Assembly: GCA_963556145.1 (NCBI GenBank)
Contig: OY744461.1
Location: forward strand, 5,776,891 to 5,840,890
Reading direction: 5' to 3'
DNA: 64,000 nucleotides
DNA from: Hygrocybe punicea
Taxonomy: Eukaryota; Basidiomycota; Agaricomycetes; Agaricales; Hygrophoraceae
Under the pieces are notes generated by a model. It saw nothing but the letters and a program-made list of their open reading frames with translations. It made no database searches and had not been told where the DNA came from. Below are positions 31,850 to 43,179 of the stretch, in pieces. How positions within the stretch are numbered: position 1 is the stretch's first letter; each line of letters begins with the position of its first letter. A program made the position numbers and the translations under genes.

Positions 31850-33450
31850 GGGGTGTCCTGGTGGATGAAAACGGGGGGGGTGGTTGGGCAGACGCCGGAA
31901 TGCGAGGGCCTGAGACCCCCCAACCCCTCATATTCAACTCGAAAGAGGTGCGGGGGGTGTACACTGGCAAGGGGGGATCGGAAACCGGACGGGGTGGGGC
32001 GTCCCGGGGGATGAAAAAATTGGGGGGGGTTGCTGGTTGGGCAGACAGGCGCAATGCGAGGGCCGGAGACCCCCCTGACCCCTCGTTTTCGACACGAACG
32101 AGGTGCGGGGGGTGTAGCCTAGCCGGGGGTAGTCGAAAAAGCCGCGGGACGGGCTGTCCCGGGGGATGAAAAAGGGGGTGTTGCTGGTTGGGCAGACAGG
32201 CGGAATGCGAGCGACTGAGACTCCCCGACCCCTCGTATTCAACTCAAACGAGGTGCGGGGGTGCACACTAGCCGCGGGTGATCGAAAACCGGACGGGATG
32301 GGGCGTCCCGGGGGATGAAAAAGGGGGGGGGTGTGCTGGTTGGGCAGACAGCCGGAATGCGAGGGCCTGAGACCCCCGGACCCCTCGTTTTCGACGCGAA
32401 CGAGGTGCGGGGGGTGTAACCTAATCGGGGGTAGTTGAAAAACCCGCGGGACGGGCTGTCCTGGCGGATGAAAACGGAGGGGGGGGTGGTTGGGCAGACA
32501 GGCGGAATACGAGGGCCTGGGACCCCCGGACCCCTCGTTTTCGACGCGAACGAGGTGCGGGGGGTGTAGCCTAGCCGGGGGTAGTCGAAAAAGCCGCGGG
32601 ACGGGCTGTCCCGGGGGATGAAAAAGGGGGTGTTGCTGGTTGGGCAGACAGGCGGAATGCGAGGGACTGAGACCCCCCGACCCCCCGTTTTCAACGCGAA
32701 CGAGGCCCGGGGGGTGCACACTAGCCGGGGGTGATCGAAAACCGGACGGGATGGGGTGTCTCGGTGGATGAAAAAAGCGGGTTGGCGGTGGTTAGCAGAC
32801 AGCCGGAACGCGCGGTCTTGAAACCCCCCGGTCGCTCGTTTTCAACGCGAACGAGCTGCGGGGGGTGTAGACTGGCCGGGGATGGTCGAAAACGGGACGG
32901 GAAGGGCCGTCCTGGTTGTTGAAAAAAGGGGATGGTGGTGGTTGGGCACACATCCGGATCGCGCGGTCTTGAGACCCCCCGGTCGCTCGTTTTCGACGCG
33001 AACGAGGTGCGGGGGGTGGAGACTGGCCGGGGGTGGTAGCAAACGGGGCGGAAAGAGCTGTCCTGGTGGTTGAAAAAGGGAGGGTGGCGGGGGTTGGGCA
33101 CATAGCCGGATCGCGCGGTCTTGAGACCCCCCGGTCGCTCGTTTTCAACGCGAACGAGCTGCGGGGGGTGTAGACTGGCCGGGGCTGGTCGAAAACGCGG
33201 CGGGGTGGGGCACCCTGGTGGTTGAAAAACGGGGATGGTGGTGGTTGGGCACACAACCGGATCGCGCGGTCTTGAGACCCCCCGGTCGCTCGTTTTCGAC
33301 GCGAACGAGGTGCGGGGGGTCTAGACTGGCCGGGGGTGTTGAAAAATGGGGCGGGATGGGCCGTGCTGGTGGTTGAAAAAGAGTGGTTGGTGGTTGGGGA
33401 GTCAGCTGGATCGCGAGAACCTGCGCCTTGTTGTCACACAAACGAGGTGT
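31850..33450. repeat. 150-bp GC-rich satellite, about 11 copies
   Basis: The word GAACGAGGTGCGGGGGGTGT recurs every 150-151 bp (near 31945, 32096, 32246, 32396, 32547, 32697, 32847, 32998, 33149, 33300, and a decayed copy near 33440). Every unit has a CTCGTT-N9-AACGAG hairpin and G-runs. Open frames on both strands follow from the period being a multiple of three. It lies between the 5' end of the inner Helitron and its ORF. Confidence 0.9.
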
Positions 33451-35035
33451 TGACGGTGAACACAACGTTAGTAGACCATAAAAATTCAATGAGAATACAT
33501 ACCTATTTGTTCACCTGCACGATCGTGGGGGTTAGCAAAATCGCCTCGGGCATTGAGGCGATCTCCTGCTAGTCACTTTCTGCTACAAATATGGACTTAT
33601 GCATTTATATAATTATTATATTCAAATTATTATTATTATATTATTTATATCCGTGCGAACTTTATTTGACTGACTACGAACAAAATCGCCTGCAGTCAGT
33701 CTTGCATTACCAAATGTGGCAACGTCGGGATCTCATGCCAATGGCAGGTATGTTCAAATAAGTATAAATATTTTGAGGCAGGCATCTATCTATCTATGCA
33801 AATTCTCTTCACAACTTCTGTGATGCATCCATGGAGTGTGAAACTCAAAAGCTTCTTTAATGCTGCAGTTCACTCCATAGTTCACTCACTCTTCAGATTG
33901 CTAAGCAGTTATCAATTTATTCTTATTTAATTTCATTAAATTAATTGATTAAATGGCCAAATTATTACAGTATGGCTACAACTTGAATGAGGGCAATAGA
34001 GGACAGTGGTGAGAGGTGGTGGTGAGATGTGAATGATAAGTCAGTCAATGAAGTTCCAAGGAAGGATTGGAGAGGGGGAATGAGAAGGGAGAGAGAAGGG
34101 GCAGAATGCATGGGGGCAGCAGTGGAGAGGGTCACAAATTGGTGCAGGGACTATAGGGGCACTGAAAGGACACTGGGAGGGTGCTGGACAGGGAGTTGGA
34201 TGGCTGGGAGAAGCAGGTGACACCTGGGTGAGTACCCATGGCCAATTCAGATCCAGGACAGCTAATAAAACAGAAAACTCACCTAGTATAGCAGGAGGTG
34301 GGTGCACCACATCCCCTGCTGCCCTCAGAAACCCTCCATGGCGCTCCAAAGCAGCCAGAATGTGCCCCTGTTGCTGGGGTTGCTGGTGACACTATTGCTA
34401 GACATCGGTGACCTTTTGGAGGCCAAAAAGTTTCCTGGAGAGAGGTAGAGGAGGATGGGAAAGTTGTAGGGCAGTAGGGACAGCAGGGAGCTGGCAGTGC
34501 TGTCTGAAGTTGAGGGAGATGAGGCCGTTGAGCCACAGAAGGTTTTGGATTCACCTGAGCTCGAATGCTCTCACTTTGGATTCTGAACTCCGCTCAAATT
34601 TCAGCCACAACTCCGGACCACCCTCACTTGTTTGCATTCTAGAGACTCAGATATTATGTTCCCCAGGTGCATTATGTGGACAACAGTATAACATACATGC
34701 CATAGAATATGGCTAGAAATTACCACATTTTACATTGCAGTATTACACTAGTTATTGAATCTATACTCATTTTCCTTGCACAAAATAGCTCACAGGTAGT
34801 CCAAATTATGCCATATCCACTCGATAATTTTTTTTCAGCAGGACAGTGTCCATCACATACTCCTTGTCTATTTTCATGAGAATCCATAATGTGTGAAAGT
34901 TAATCAAGGCTCTGAATTCCGAAATGAAACCAGTTAAAAGGGATTTTGAACTCAGTTACTATATTTGGACACATTTTTCCCTCAGTCCCTGAGATGAATG
35001 AATCACCTCAATGGCTGAAAACCGGGTTTATAAGA
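33451..35035. other. No gene seen (5' flank inside inner Helitron)
   Basis: AT-rich at 33560-33990 and purine-rich at 34010-34560. No coding similarity was recognised. It should include the promoter of the inner element, if that lies outside the satellite. Confidence 0.4.
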
Positions 35036-35065
35036 ACGAGTTTTCCATAAATGGAAGAACTCGTA
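35036..35065 (-). other. 5' terminal hairpin of the inner Helitron
   Basis: ACGAGTTTTCCAT at 35036-35048, an AA loop, then ATGGAAGAACTCGT to 35064: an inverted repeat with one bulge, directly at the insertion border. The same type of hairpin with a different inside sequence sits at 39831-39861. Confidence 0.7.
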
Positions 35066-35070
35066 ACTTG

Positions 35071-38000
35071 CATTCATTTATACAGGACCATGCAAACCTA
35101 CCAAGTCTGATTTTGAGAGAACACCATTGCTTGTTAGAAGAAACAAAGTTGCAACTGCTTTGAATTGGTTGAAACTGAATCATTGTGACTATCTTGACTT
35201 GGAGATTTCAGAAGAAAACTTGAAGCAGTATCCTGAGAATGACATACTAGTGGTGGTGGAGTACAGACAATCATTCATTAACAAAAACCCAGAAGCTACT
35301 GCTGTTAATGACATGGAAGAGGAAGAAGGAACTGAGACTGGGATGTGTCCATTTGTAGTTCATGGTCTGACTGGTGAAGAGTACTCTACCAAAAGTATCA
35401 AAGCCATCAAAGCTATTGCATTAAAACATTTAATGGATAATAAAAAGATCTTGGCAATTGGACATGAGAGTGATCCACAATCCATCTACAATAATCCTCA
35501 GTTGTTCCCTCAAATGATGCCATGGTTGTTTCCCTATGGACTTGGTGGAATTGGTAACTCACTGATGCAAGGCAAGATTTCTGAAATCAAACACAAGAGA
35601 CACTTGTTAATGTACTATGACAACAGGTTTCAGAAAGATCCCCACTTCCCTTTGATGGTATTCAACCATGAGCAAATAAAGGAGTCTACAACAGGTGGCT
35701 ATTTATTAGCTGAAAAAGCAAATTTTGGACACATTTCACAAAGATTGATGGATGTTGATCTTGGAGTATTGAATAACATTGCTAGAAAAATGGAAGATGG
35801 TGAACATGTTACTCCAGAGACAGATGAAGAAAAACTTTGTTTCCAATTAATTAAAGATATTGATCATGTAGGCAGTCATGTAAAAGGATCACTCACAAAC
35901 AAGAAATATATGAGAAATGAAGTGTGGTCTCTGATGTCCTTTGTAGGGGCACCTTCTTGGTTTATTACATTTTCACCAGCTGATAACATGCATCCACTGT
36001 CTTTATATTTTGCTGATACCAAAGAAACCTTTACACCAGAGCTTAGAGGGTATGATGAGTGGTACAGACTTATTGCAGAAAATCCAGTGGCTGGTGCTAG
36101 ATTCTTTCACTTTATGGTAGAGCTATTTATCAAACATGTCCTGGGAGTTGGTTCAAAGCATTCTGGCTTTTATGGTGACACCAAGGCATACTATGGCACA
36201 GTGGAGCAACAAGGATGTCTCACTCTTCACATGCACATGCTACTATGGCTGAAAGGATGTTTGTCACCCCAAGAAATCAGAGATAGAATAATGGATCCAA
36301 CTTCAGATTTCCAAAAGTCTTTTGTTGAATATCTAGAAAGTATGCACATTGGTGAATTTATAACTGGAACTATGGATGAAGTCAAAGCTAAAGTCAACCA
36401 GAAATCTGAACAAGAAGACTACAAAGATCCAACTCAGACTCTGCCTGAAGCACCCCCACCCATGTGTACAATTAGGCATGATGTGAACAGTGACAACAAT
36501 TGCAATGATTGCAAACAGGTTAATTTATGGTGGGACAGATTTCATAACACTGTTGATCATTTGATATTACGCTCCAATGTTCATAATTGTGGCAGAAACA
36601 GTTCAAACAATGAGAAAGTCCAGAGAAAAGACAGACCCAGTTGCATGAACAAACATGGTAAATGCAAAGCTAGATTTTCCAGACCTTTGTTTGAATCAAC
36701 AGAAGTAGACCCAAAAACTGGTGCATTAAATATGAAGAAGGGTGAAGCTTGGATCAATACATTGACCCCACTTGTGACATTTCTACTGCGTTGCAATTCT
36801 GATGTTACAAGTCTTCTTTCTGGTACTGCAATCAAAGCCATTGTAGCATATATCTCTGACTATATTACAAAACCTGGATTGAAAACATATAGCATATTTG
36901 ATACAATCAGAAGTGTGTTTGACAGAAACTCAGAAATGCTTGGAGGGTCCATGAAAAGAAAAGACAAAGCTAGAAAACTCATCACCCAGATCATCAATGC
37001 TTTAACTGCAAAACTTGAAATTGGTGGACCAATGGCTTCAATGTATCTACTTGGCAACCCTGACCATTATACCAGTCACAAATTCATTCCTGTTTATTGG
37101 AGAAACTATGTGAGAGAAGTCCGGAAAGCTTGGAATCCAGATGCAAATGATGACATGCAAGTTGAATCTGAAAAAGTAGTGTTGCACAATCAAAAGGGAA
37201 ATTTCATAGGACTATCTGCTGTGCATGACTACATTACAGACCAGCTCATTATGAAGACATGAATTTATATGAATGGGTGCAGGGTGCAGAAAGAGTCAAG
37301 AGAAACATTCAAAAAGCTCATGATGAAATAAACAGTGATGATGAGTTAGATGTCTTGGAATCTGAGCCACAAACTGCAACTCACAAAAAAACTTCGAGAT
37401 CTGGTGTGTCTACCAGTAATGACTTGTGCATAGAATTTGATGATTTGAATATCAAAGATGATGACAATTTTATAGAATGTGATTCAGAGGACTATGAGTC
37501 TGATAGCACTGAGTCTGTCCAAGAAGATACCAAGCTTTTCCTAGAAGATCACCCATTATATGAGACACACTGCATAGAATTTAGTAAAAAGAAGCAGCAT
37601 GTTGTTCCAAACTTTGTTGGTGGCTCACTGCCCAGATGTGATAGAGGAGACAGAGAGTATTATTGCATCACAATGCTCACTCTGTTCAAACCATGGAGAT
37701 CTGGCAATGACCTGAAACATGAACTGGAATCATGGGATGAAGCATTCACTGATCATGAATTCACTGTTAGGCAATTAGAAATCATGGACAACTTTAACCT
37801 GAGATACGAATGCCTTGATGCTAGGAATGATTATTCTGCTCAGCTTAGACAAGGAGCAGTGTTAGATGGTACCTGTCCTCGATTTATGACTTCAGACATG
37901 ATCTCACACTTGGATGATGACAACATTCAAAATGGTGGTGACTTTGGAGATGACAATTATGAGCACGACAAACACAATGCAGATTATGGCACTAACAAAT

Positions 38001-39826
38001 ATTCTGAACTTGGTCAACATGGTAGACTGATCAAAGCTCAAATGGATGCCACTGAAAACATTGTCAGAAACATTGGTTGGCTTGATCCATGTCCGGATGG
38101 TTCAATTACAGTAATTTCTGCTCCACTTGAAGTTGAAATGAATCAACCTGGTAGTCAATGGAAACAACTTGTTCAAGAACAGAGACAAGAACTACTAGAT
38201 GAGCGAAATCAATATATTCCTGCAAACTCAAAGTCTATTTCATACAAAACATACACTGATCCAAATGAAAATGAGGTTATGATTGTGGACCAATCATACT
38301 TGATGCAAACTTTCAGAGCTGAAAATGCACAGCGACAACAGCTACTTGATGTCACAGTCAGCAAATTCAGCTTGAACACTGAGCAGAAAAGAGCTTTCAG
38401 GATTATTGCAAATCATGCTTCCTCTCCTAGCAGTGACCAGTTGAAAATGAATATTGCTGGAATGGCTGGCACTGGAAAATCACAAGTCATCAAAGCAGTT
38501 GTTGATTTCTTTGACAATGTACATGAGTCTCACAGATTTGTTATTCTTGGTCCTACTGGTACATCTGCAGCTCTGCAAAATGGTTCAACTTATCACTACT
38601 TCCTGGGCATCAATCCAAACATGTCAAATAGAAATGAAGCAATGGGCATTGCTCAGCTCAAAGGTAGACTTGAAGGAGTTGACTATATTTTCATTGATGA
38701 AGTCTCCATGTTGTCTTGTCATGATCTCTACAAAATCAGTGCTAGACTAGCTAAAGCTTTGAACATTCATGACATCTCATTTGGTGGAATCAACATGATA
38801 TTTGCTGGAGACTTTGCACAGTTACCACCAGTTGGAGGTGCACCATTGTACAGTGGAACAGTTGGCACTCAGATCACATCAGCCTTGACAACACACTCTC
38901 AGGAAACAGCCATTGGAAAAGCACTCTGGCATCAAGTGACCACAGTTGTGATTCTCAGAGAAAACATGAGACAGAGGACCCAAACAGCTGAGGATGCATT
39001 GTTCAGAACTGTCCTTGTCAACATGCGCTATTGCAAGTGTACTGCACAGGACATTCAATTTTTGAGAACCAGAATTGCAGGCAAACGTCCAGACCAGCCC
39101 AACATTGCCTCCAAAAATTTTAGAAATGTTCCTATTATATGTGGCATTCACTCACAGAAGGATCAGATTAATCTTCTTGGATGTGAAAGATTTGCTTCTG
39201 ACACCAACCAGAACTTGACCAACTTCTATTCCATTGACAAGTGGGGAAAAGACGAGGATTCCGTGAGAAGCAAGTCCAAATCTAAAGCTATACATCAATC
39301 CAGTGACATAGACTTTGATACACAAAGAGAGATATGGAAAGTGCGACATGCTGCAAACTGACAACTTTGCTGGAAAACTCTCATTGTGTCTTGGTATGCC
39401 TGTGATGCTTCACAACAATGATGCCACTGAGCCCTGCATTACAAAAGGACAAGAGGTATTTGTTGTTGGCTGGCAGTCACTGAAAGCAAGTCATGGCAAA
39501 AGGGTACTTGACACTTTGTTTGTTGAACTGGACAAACCTCCAAAGCTGGTGCAGATTCCAGGACTGCCTGACAATGTAATGCCCATTGTAAAAAACACCA
39601 AGACCATTCAGTGTGTATTTCCCAGTGACCTGAAGGAATCCATTGAGAGACAACAAGTTTGGGTGCTTCCTAACTTTGCAATGACTACTCATGCTGCTCA
39701 AGGACAAACATGTCCATTCAATGTTGTGCATTTGAATAGTTGCTTCAACCACATGTCATATTATTCTTCATTGTCTAGAAGTGCTTCTGCTGCTGGAACT
39801 GTAATAATTCAAGGCTTTGACACTAA
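35071..39826 (+). pseudogene. Helitron Rep-helicase, remainder of the interrupted plus-strand copy
   Basis: Continues the protein begun at 23172: coding similarity starts before the ATG at 35127 (GPCKPTKSDFERTPLLVRR). Present are ITFSPADNMHP (Rep motif 1), LTLHMHMLLW (HUH; here preceded by GC instead of GR), AYISDYITK (two tyrosines), a frameshift at about 37233 (one base missing at DY.YRP), acidic linker, GMAGTGKSQ, IFIDEVSML, FAGDFAQLPPVGG, LRENMRQ, a second frameshift at about 39355, PNFAMTTHAAQGQT, and SLSRSASAAGTVIIQGFD. Homology ends at GFDTKV (39829), where a second Helitron-type terminus enters, so the C-terminal peptidase-like domain is missing. With two frameshifts and two breaks it is non-functional. 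Confidence 0.85.
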
Positions 39827-39862
39827 AGTTACGAGTTCTTTTAATTTATTAAAAGACTCGTT
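39827..39862 (+). other. Second Helitron 5' terminal hairpin
   Basis: ACGAGT, T, CTTTTAAT, TT, ATTAAAAG, ACTCGT (39831-39861) is an inverted repeat placed exactly where the Helitron protein homology stops. In reverse complement it ends AAAGAACTCGT then AAC, like the inner element's end at 35054-35067. It marks the 5' end of another family member running to the right; no matching 3' end was found. Confidence 0.6.
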
Positions 39863-40414
39863 CTTTATCAGACCTGGTTCAGTGAGGGTTCGTAATTAAT
39901 TAATGAAGTTGATCGTATGTAGGGGACTTTTTTTTTGGGCAAAAGGTATGATTCTAGTTGTTATACTGAAAAATAACATGTGGTCCTAGCACTTCAGTCA
40001 ACCACCTAGCCCCAACTAACTAGATGTAACACAACTCTGTAGGTGTTCCATCTAAGTGTTCATATAACCATGGTACTCCCAAGGACAATTTATTGCCCCA
40101 GGGACATTCTGACTGTAGGCAAGCGTAGGGTTATATTTTTATCCCTAGGGACAATTTCCAAAGAAGACCAAAGGCTGAATAGTTATCCCAAGGGATGATT
40201 TTGAGAAAGGATCATGGCCTGAAATATCATCCCATGGGACATATTATAATACCATCAGGGAGAATATATATTTTCCTGGGATCTATTCTCAACCAGGTGT
40301 TGCCTCAGCTCAAGCTGATGTTTTTTGAAAAATGGCTATAACATTGTAAATAAAATAGGTAAAATTATGAAAATATTTGTGTGCATAGATTAAAAGGCCT
40401 AGGGACTGTAATTT
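39863..40414. other. No gene seen (interior of second Helitron-type insertion)
   Basis: Contains scattered, degenerate forms of the GGGACA/ATCCC words of the following minisatellite (from about 40140), but no coding region. Confidence 0.4.
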
Positions 40415-41170
40415 CATCCCTTGGGATATGTATTTCATCCCTTGGGATATTTATTTTGTCCCTTGGGATATTTACTTTATCCCTGGGGATATTTATTCCA
40501 TCCCTTGGGATATTTATTTCATCCCTTGGGCTATTTATTTCATCCCTTGGGATATTTATTTCATCCCTTGGGCTATTTACTTTATCTCTGGGGATATTTG
40601 TTTTATCCCTTGGGACATTTATTTTATCCCTTGGGACATTTATTTTATCCCTTGGGACATTTATTTTATCCCTTGGGATATTTATTTTACCTGAGAAAAG
40701 CCCATGGGACATATAGAATATCCCATGGGATACTTATCTTGTCTAGAAAACAGCCCATGGGACATGTAGAATATCCCTTGGGATACTTATCTTGTCTTAG
40801 AAAACAGCCCATGGGACATAGAACATCCCTTGGGATACTTTCACTATTACAGAAACAGCCCATGGGACATGAAAAATATTGCTTGGGATATTTATGTTAC
40901 CCAAGAAAAAGCCCATGGGACACATAAAATATCCCATGGGATATTTACTTTACCCACAAAAAAGCCCATGGGACATATAAAATATCCCTTGGGATACCTT
41001 TGTTATCGCAGAAACAGCCCATGGGACACATAAAATATCCCTTGGGATATTTACTTTATCCACAAAAAAGCCCATGGGACATATAAAATATCCCTTGGGA
41101 TACCTTTGCTATCGAAGAAACAGCCCATGGGACATATAAAATATCCCTTGGGATATTTACTTTACTCAAA
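40415..41170. repeat. 21-bp minisatellite passing into a higher-order about 60-bp repeat
   Basis: 40415-40690: about 13 copies of ATCCCTTGGGATATTTATTTC-like units with period 21. 40700-41170: units of about 60 bp alternating AGCCCATGGGACATATAAAA and TATCCCTTGGGATA-type words. ATCCC/GGGAT and CCCATGGG are palindromic. Open frames across the 21-bp part come from the period. Confidence 0.9.
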
Positions 41171-41559
41171 AAAGCTCCAATCTACAGGCTGGTGGGACTG
41201 CCTGCTTGCTCAGCATCTGCCAAGTCACACAATAATAATCATAGCAATGCCACATGTTACATAATTTTAATTTACCAACCACTCAAAATAGACATAGCAA
41301 ATTAAATAATTATTTTCACTAAATACATGGTATTCTAATTTATAAGGGGAGAGACAGGGAGGTGGAGGAGAGGAGAGGAGAGGGGGAATGGCAGGAGGAA
41401 TGGCAGGGGGTGGGCAGGGGGAGAAGGGGCAGGAGGTGGATGGGAGGTGGGGATGGTGGATGGACAGCATAGGCAGGGGGAGAAGGGGTAGGAGACAGCC
41501 AGGGGGAGAATGGAAAGGAGGAGGGAGGAGGGGGAGGGGAAAGGAGGGAAAGGGAAGGA

Positions 41560-42620
41560 CCAACAATACATACCGGTGTTCCCCTGGTGTCCACGCCCCT
41601 CCGCATCCTCGCCCTTGTCCCCGTCCCCGTCCTCGTCCTCGTCCTCGTCGTCCCCGTCATCCTTGTCGTCCCGGTCCCCGTCGTCCTCGTCGTCCTGGTC
41701 CCCGTCGTCCTTGTCGTCCCGGTCCCCGTCGTCCTCGTCCTCGTCCTCGTCCCCGTACCCATCCGCCTTGTCCTTGTCCTTGTCGTCCCCGTCCCCGTCG
41801 TCCTTGTCCTTGTCCTCGTAGTCCCCGTCCCCGTCCCCGTCCTCGTCGTTACCGCGTGGCCCTGTTCCCGTTCACGTTGTCGTTGCCGTCCCGTTTGCCA
41901 TCCCGTCCTCGCCATTTCAGTCCTCGTCGTCCCTGCTGCCATTGTCCTCGTTGTCCCGGTCTCCGTTGTCCTCGTCATCGTCCCGGTCGTCCTCGTTTCC
42001 GTCGTCCGTTGCTCCCGTCCCCGTTCTCGTGCTCACTGTCCTCGTCGTCATCGTCCCCGTTGTTGTCGTTGTCGTCGTCATCCTTGTTGTCCCGGGTTCC
42101 GCGGTCCTCGTCGTCCCGTTCCCCCGTCCCGATCGTCTTCGTTTCCTCGTCCGTGTCGTGGTTCCCGTTGTCGTTGCCGTCGTCTTCCCCTTTCGCACCG
42201 TGGTCGCGTTCGTTCGTTTACCCCTCGTCCTCATTCTCGTCGTCCCCGTTCTTGCTGTCGTGGTCGGCCTGGGTTGTCCCCGTTCTGGGCTGTGTCCTCC
42301 CTCCTTGTCGCCCGCATCCGCGTCTGCTTGTTTTGTTCGCGTTCGTTTGGCACGAGGGTGCGTGAAAAAAAGCCTAAAAGTATTTAAGTAGTTAGTAGAA
42401 TAAATGAAAAGCATAAATGGACCACTTACCTGGGGTGCTCTGGCATCCGCACCATTGTCGCGTCGTTGTTGAAAGCGACAAGTCTTGTTGAACTCGTGCA
42501 CGAGACTTTCAACCGGAATTTGCCGATGTCCCAAACAGGGTCGAGTTGCCATATAGGGAAGGGTGGCTGGATTTTCTTATTATTATTACATGTACTACAG
42601 CACCTAAATGGCCAGGGCAA
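41560..42620 (-). CDS. Low-complexity Asp/Gly/Arg-rich gene-like unit, copy B
   Basis: Related to copy A at 6126-7480. The minus strand has an upstream exon (about 42600-42432, readable as IPVESLVHEFNKTCRFQQRR then DNGADARAPQ), an intron with good borders (GTAAGTGGTCC to ACTTTTAG) at the same place as in copy A, and a long exon of GAC/GAG/GGG-type triplets. One frame of that exon is Asp/Asn/Glu/Gly-rich (NDNNGDDDDEDSEHENGDG), as in copy A, but has in-frame stops; others are Thr/Arg or Gly/Arg-rich. Next comes a purine-rich block (41340-41560). 41171-41339 holds nothing recognisable. No known domain; possibly an accessory part of a DNA transposon. Confidence 0.3.
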
Positions 42621-42635
42621 GACCCTGAAGAGATA

Positions 42636-42979
42636 TAAGTATGCTATACCTACCCCACAGGGAGTTTTTGTATTTTATTTCATTTTATATGGGGAGATAT
42701 TCACAATGCATTCTATGCCTCTGCCAAAAATGGACCCTTAAACACCTAACTTTGCGACTACAGGTCTGAAAAATCTAAATTTAATTCTACAGGTACTAGG
42801 GAAGGTGTACATTGTGTTCCAGACAAGTGCCTGGTAGTTGGTGGTGCGGAGAATGTGTTGTAGCCAAAATGAATTTGGATCTTTGCATTGTGGCTAGACA
42901 ATCAAAAGTCCGTATAATCATGATTCGAATGTGAGTGACAAGTTCATAATATTTTGGCTACAACACATTCCCCGCACCA
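42636..42979. repeat. Inverted-repeat arm of copy B, cut by assembly gap
   Basis: 42636-42873 is a diverged copy of the foldback arm at 7482-7707 (shared words TATTCACAATG, TGGACCCTTAAACACC, AGTGCCTGG). The opposite arm starts at about 42957 (GCTACAACACATTCCCCGCACCA) and then runs into the gap. The missing bases are therefore expected to be the rest of this inverted arm. Confidence 0.65.
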
Positions 42980-43179
42980 NNNNNNNNNNNNNNNNNNNNN
43001 NNNNNNNNNNNNNNNNNNNNNNNNNNNNNNNNNNNNNNNNNNNNNNNNNNNNNNNNNNNNNNNNNNNNNNNNNNNNNNNNNNNNNNNNNNNNNNNNNNNN
43101 NNNNNNNNNNNNNNNNNNNNNNNNNNNNNNNNNNNNNNNNNNNNNNNNNNNNNNNNNNNNNNNNNNNNNNNNNNNNNNN
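42980..43179. other. Assembly gap (200 N)
   Basis: A run of exactly 200 N. Frames crossing it are meaningless. The gap lies inside a long inverted repeat, a usual cause of assembly failure. Confidence 1.

Larger units (their letters stand above)
24616..35065 (-). mobile_element. Helitron2/Helentron-like element inserted in another Helitron ORF
   Basis: Homology of the plus-strand Helitron protein ends at 24615 and restarts at 35066-35071 in the same frame, which defines a 10,450-bp insertion. ACTTG is present on both sides (24611-24615, 35066-35070), either a 5-bp duplication or chance. The insertion holds a minus-strand Rep-helicase ORF, a 150-bp satellite and hairpin ends. Read on the minus strand, the 5' end is ACGAGTTCTTCC within a terminal hairpin. 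The 3' end has GAAGAACTCGT, then a GCCACGC..GCG.TGGC hairpin, then CCACTTCCC. Asymmetrically placed inverted repeats plus a subterminal 3' hairpin are features described for Helitron2/Helentron elements. Stretches 24702-25142, 31437-31850 and 33451-35035 contain no gene I can support. Confidence 0.75.

Noticed and set aside
31934..33489. Pro/Arg-rich open frames on the minus strand
   Set aside because: They follow from the 150-bp period being divisible by three; no non-repeat coding sequence is attached.
24616..35065. Canonical Helitron with TC...CTRR ends
   Set aside because: The insertion borders do not show TC or CTRR; ends fit the Helitron2-like form better.
40365..40927. Minus-strand INIPRDKINVPRD-like and plus-strand LGIFISSLGIF-like proteins
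   Set aside because: Read-through of the 21-bp minisatellite in different frames.
41388..42391. Plus-strand Pro/Arg-, Ser- and Val-rich open frames
   Set aside because: Complement of the low-complexity acidic unit, copy B; no splice or domain support.
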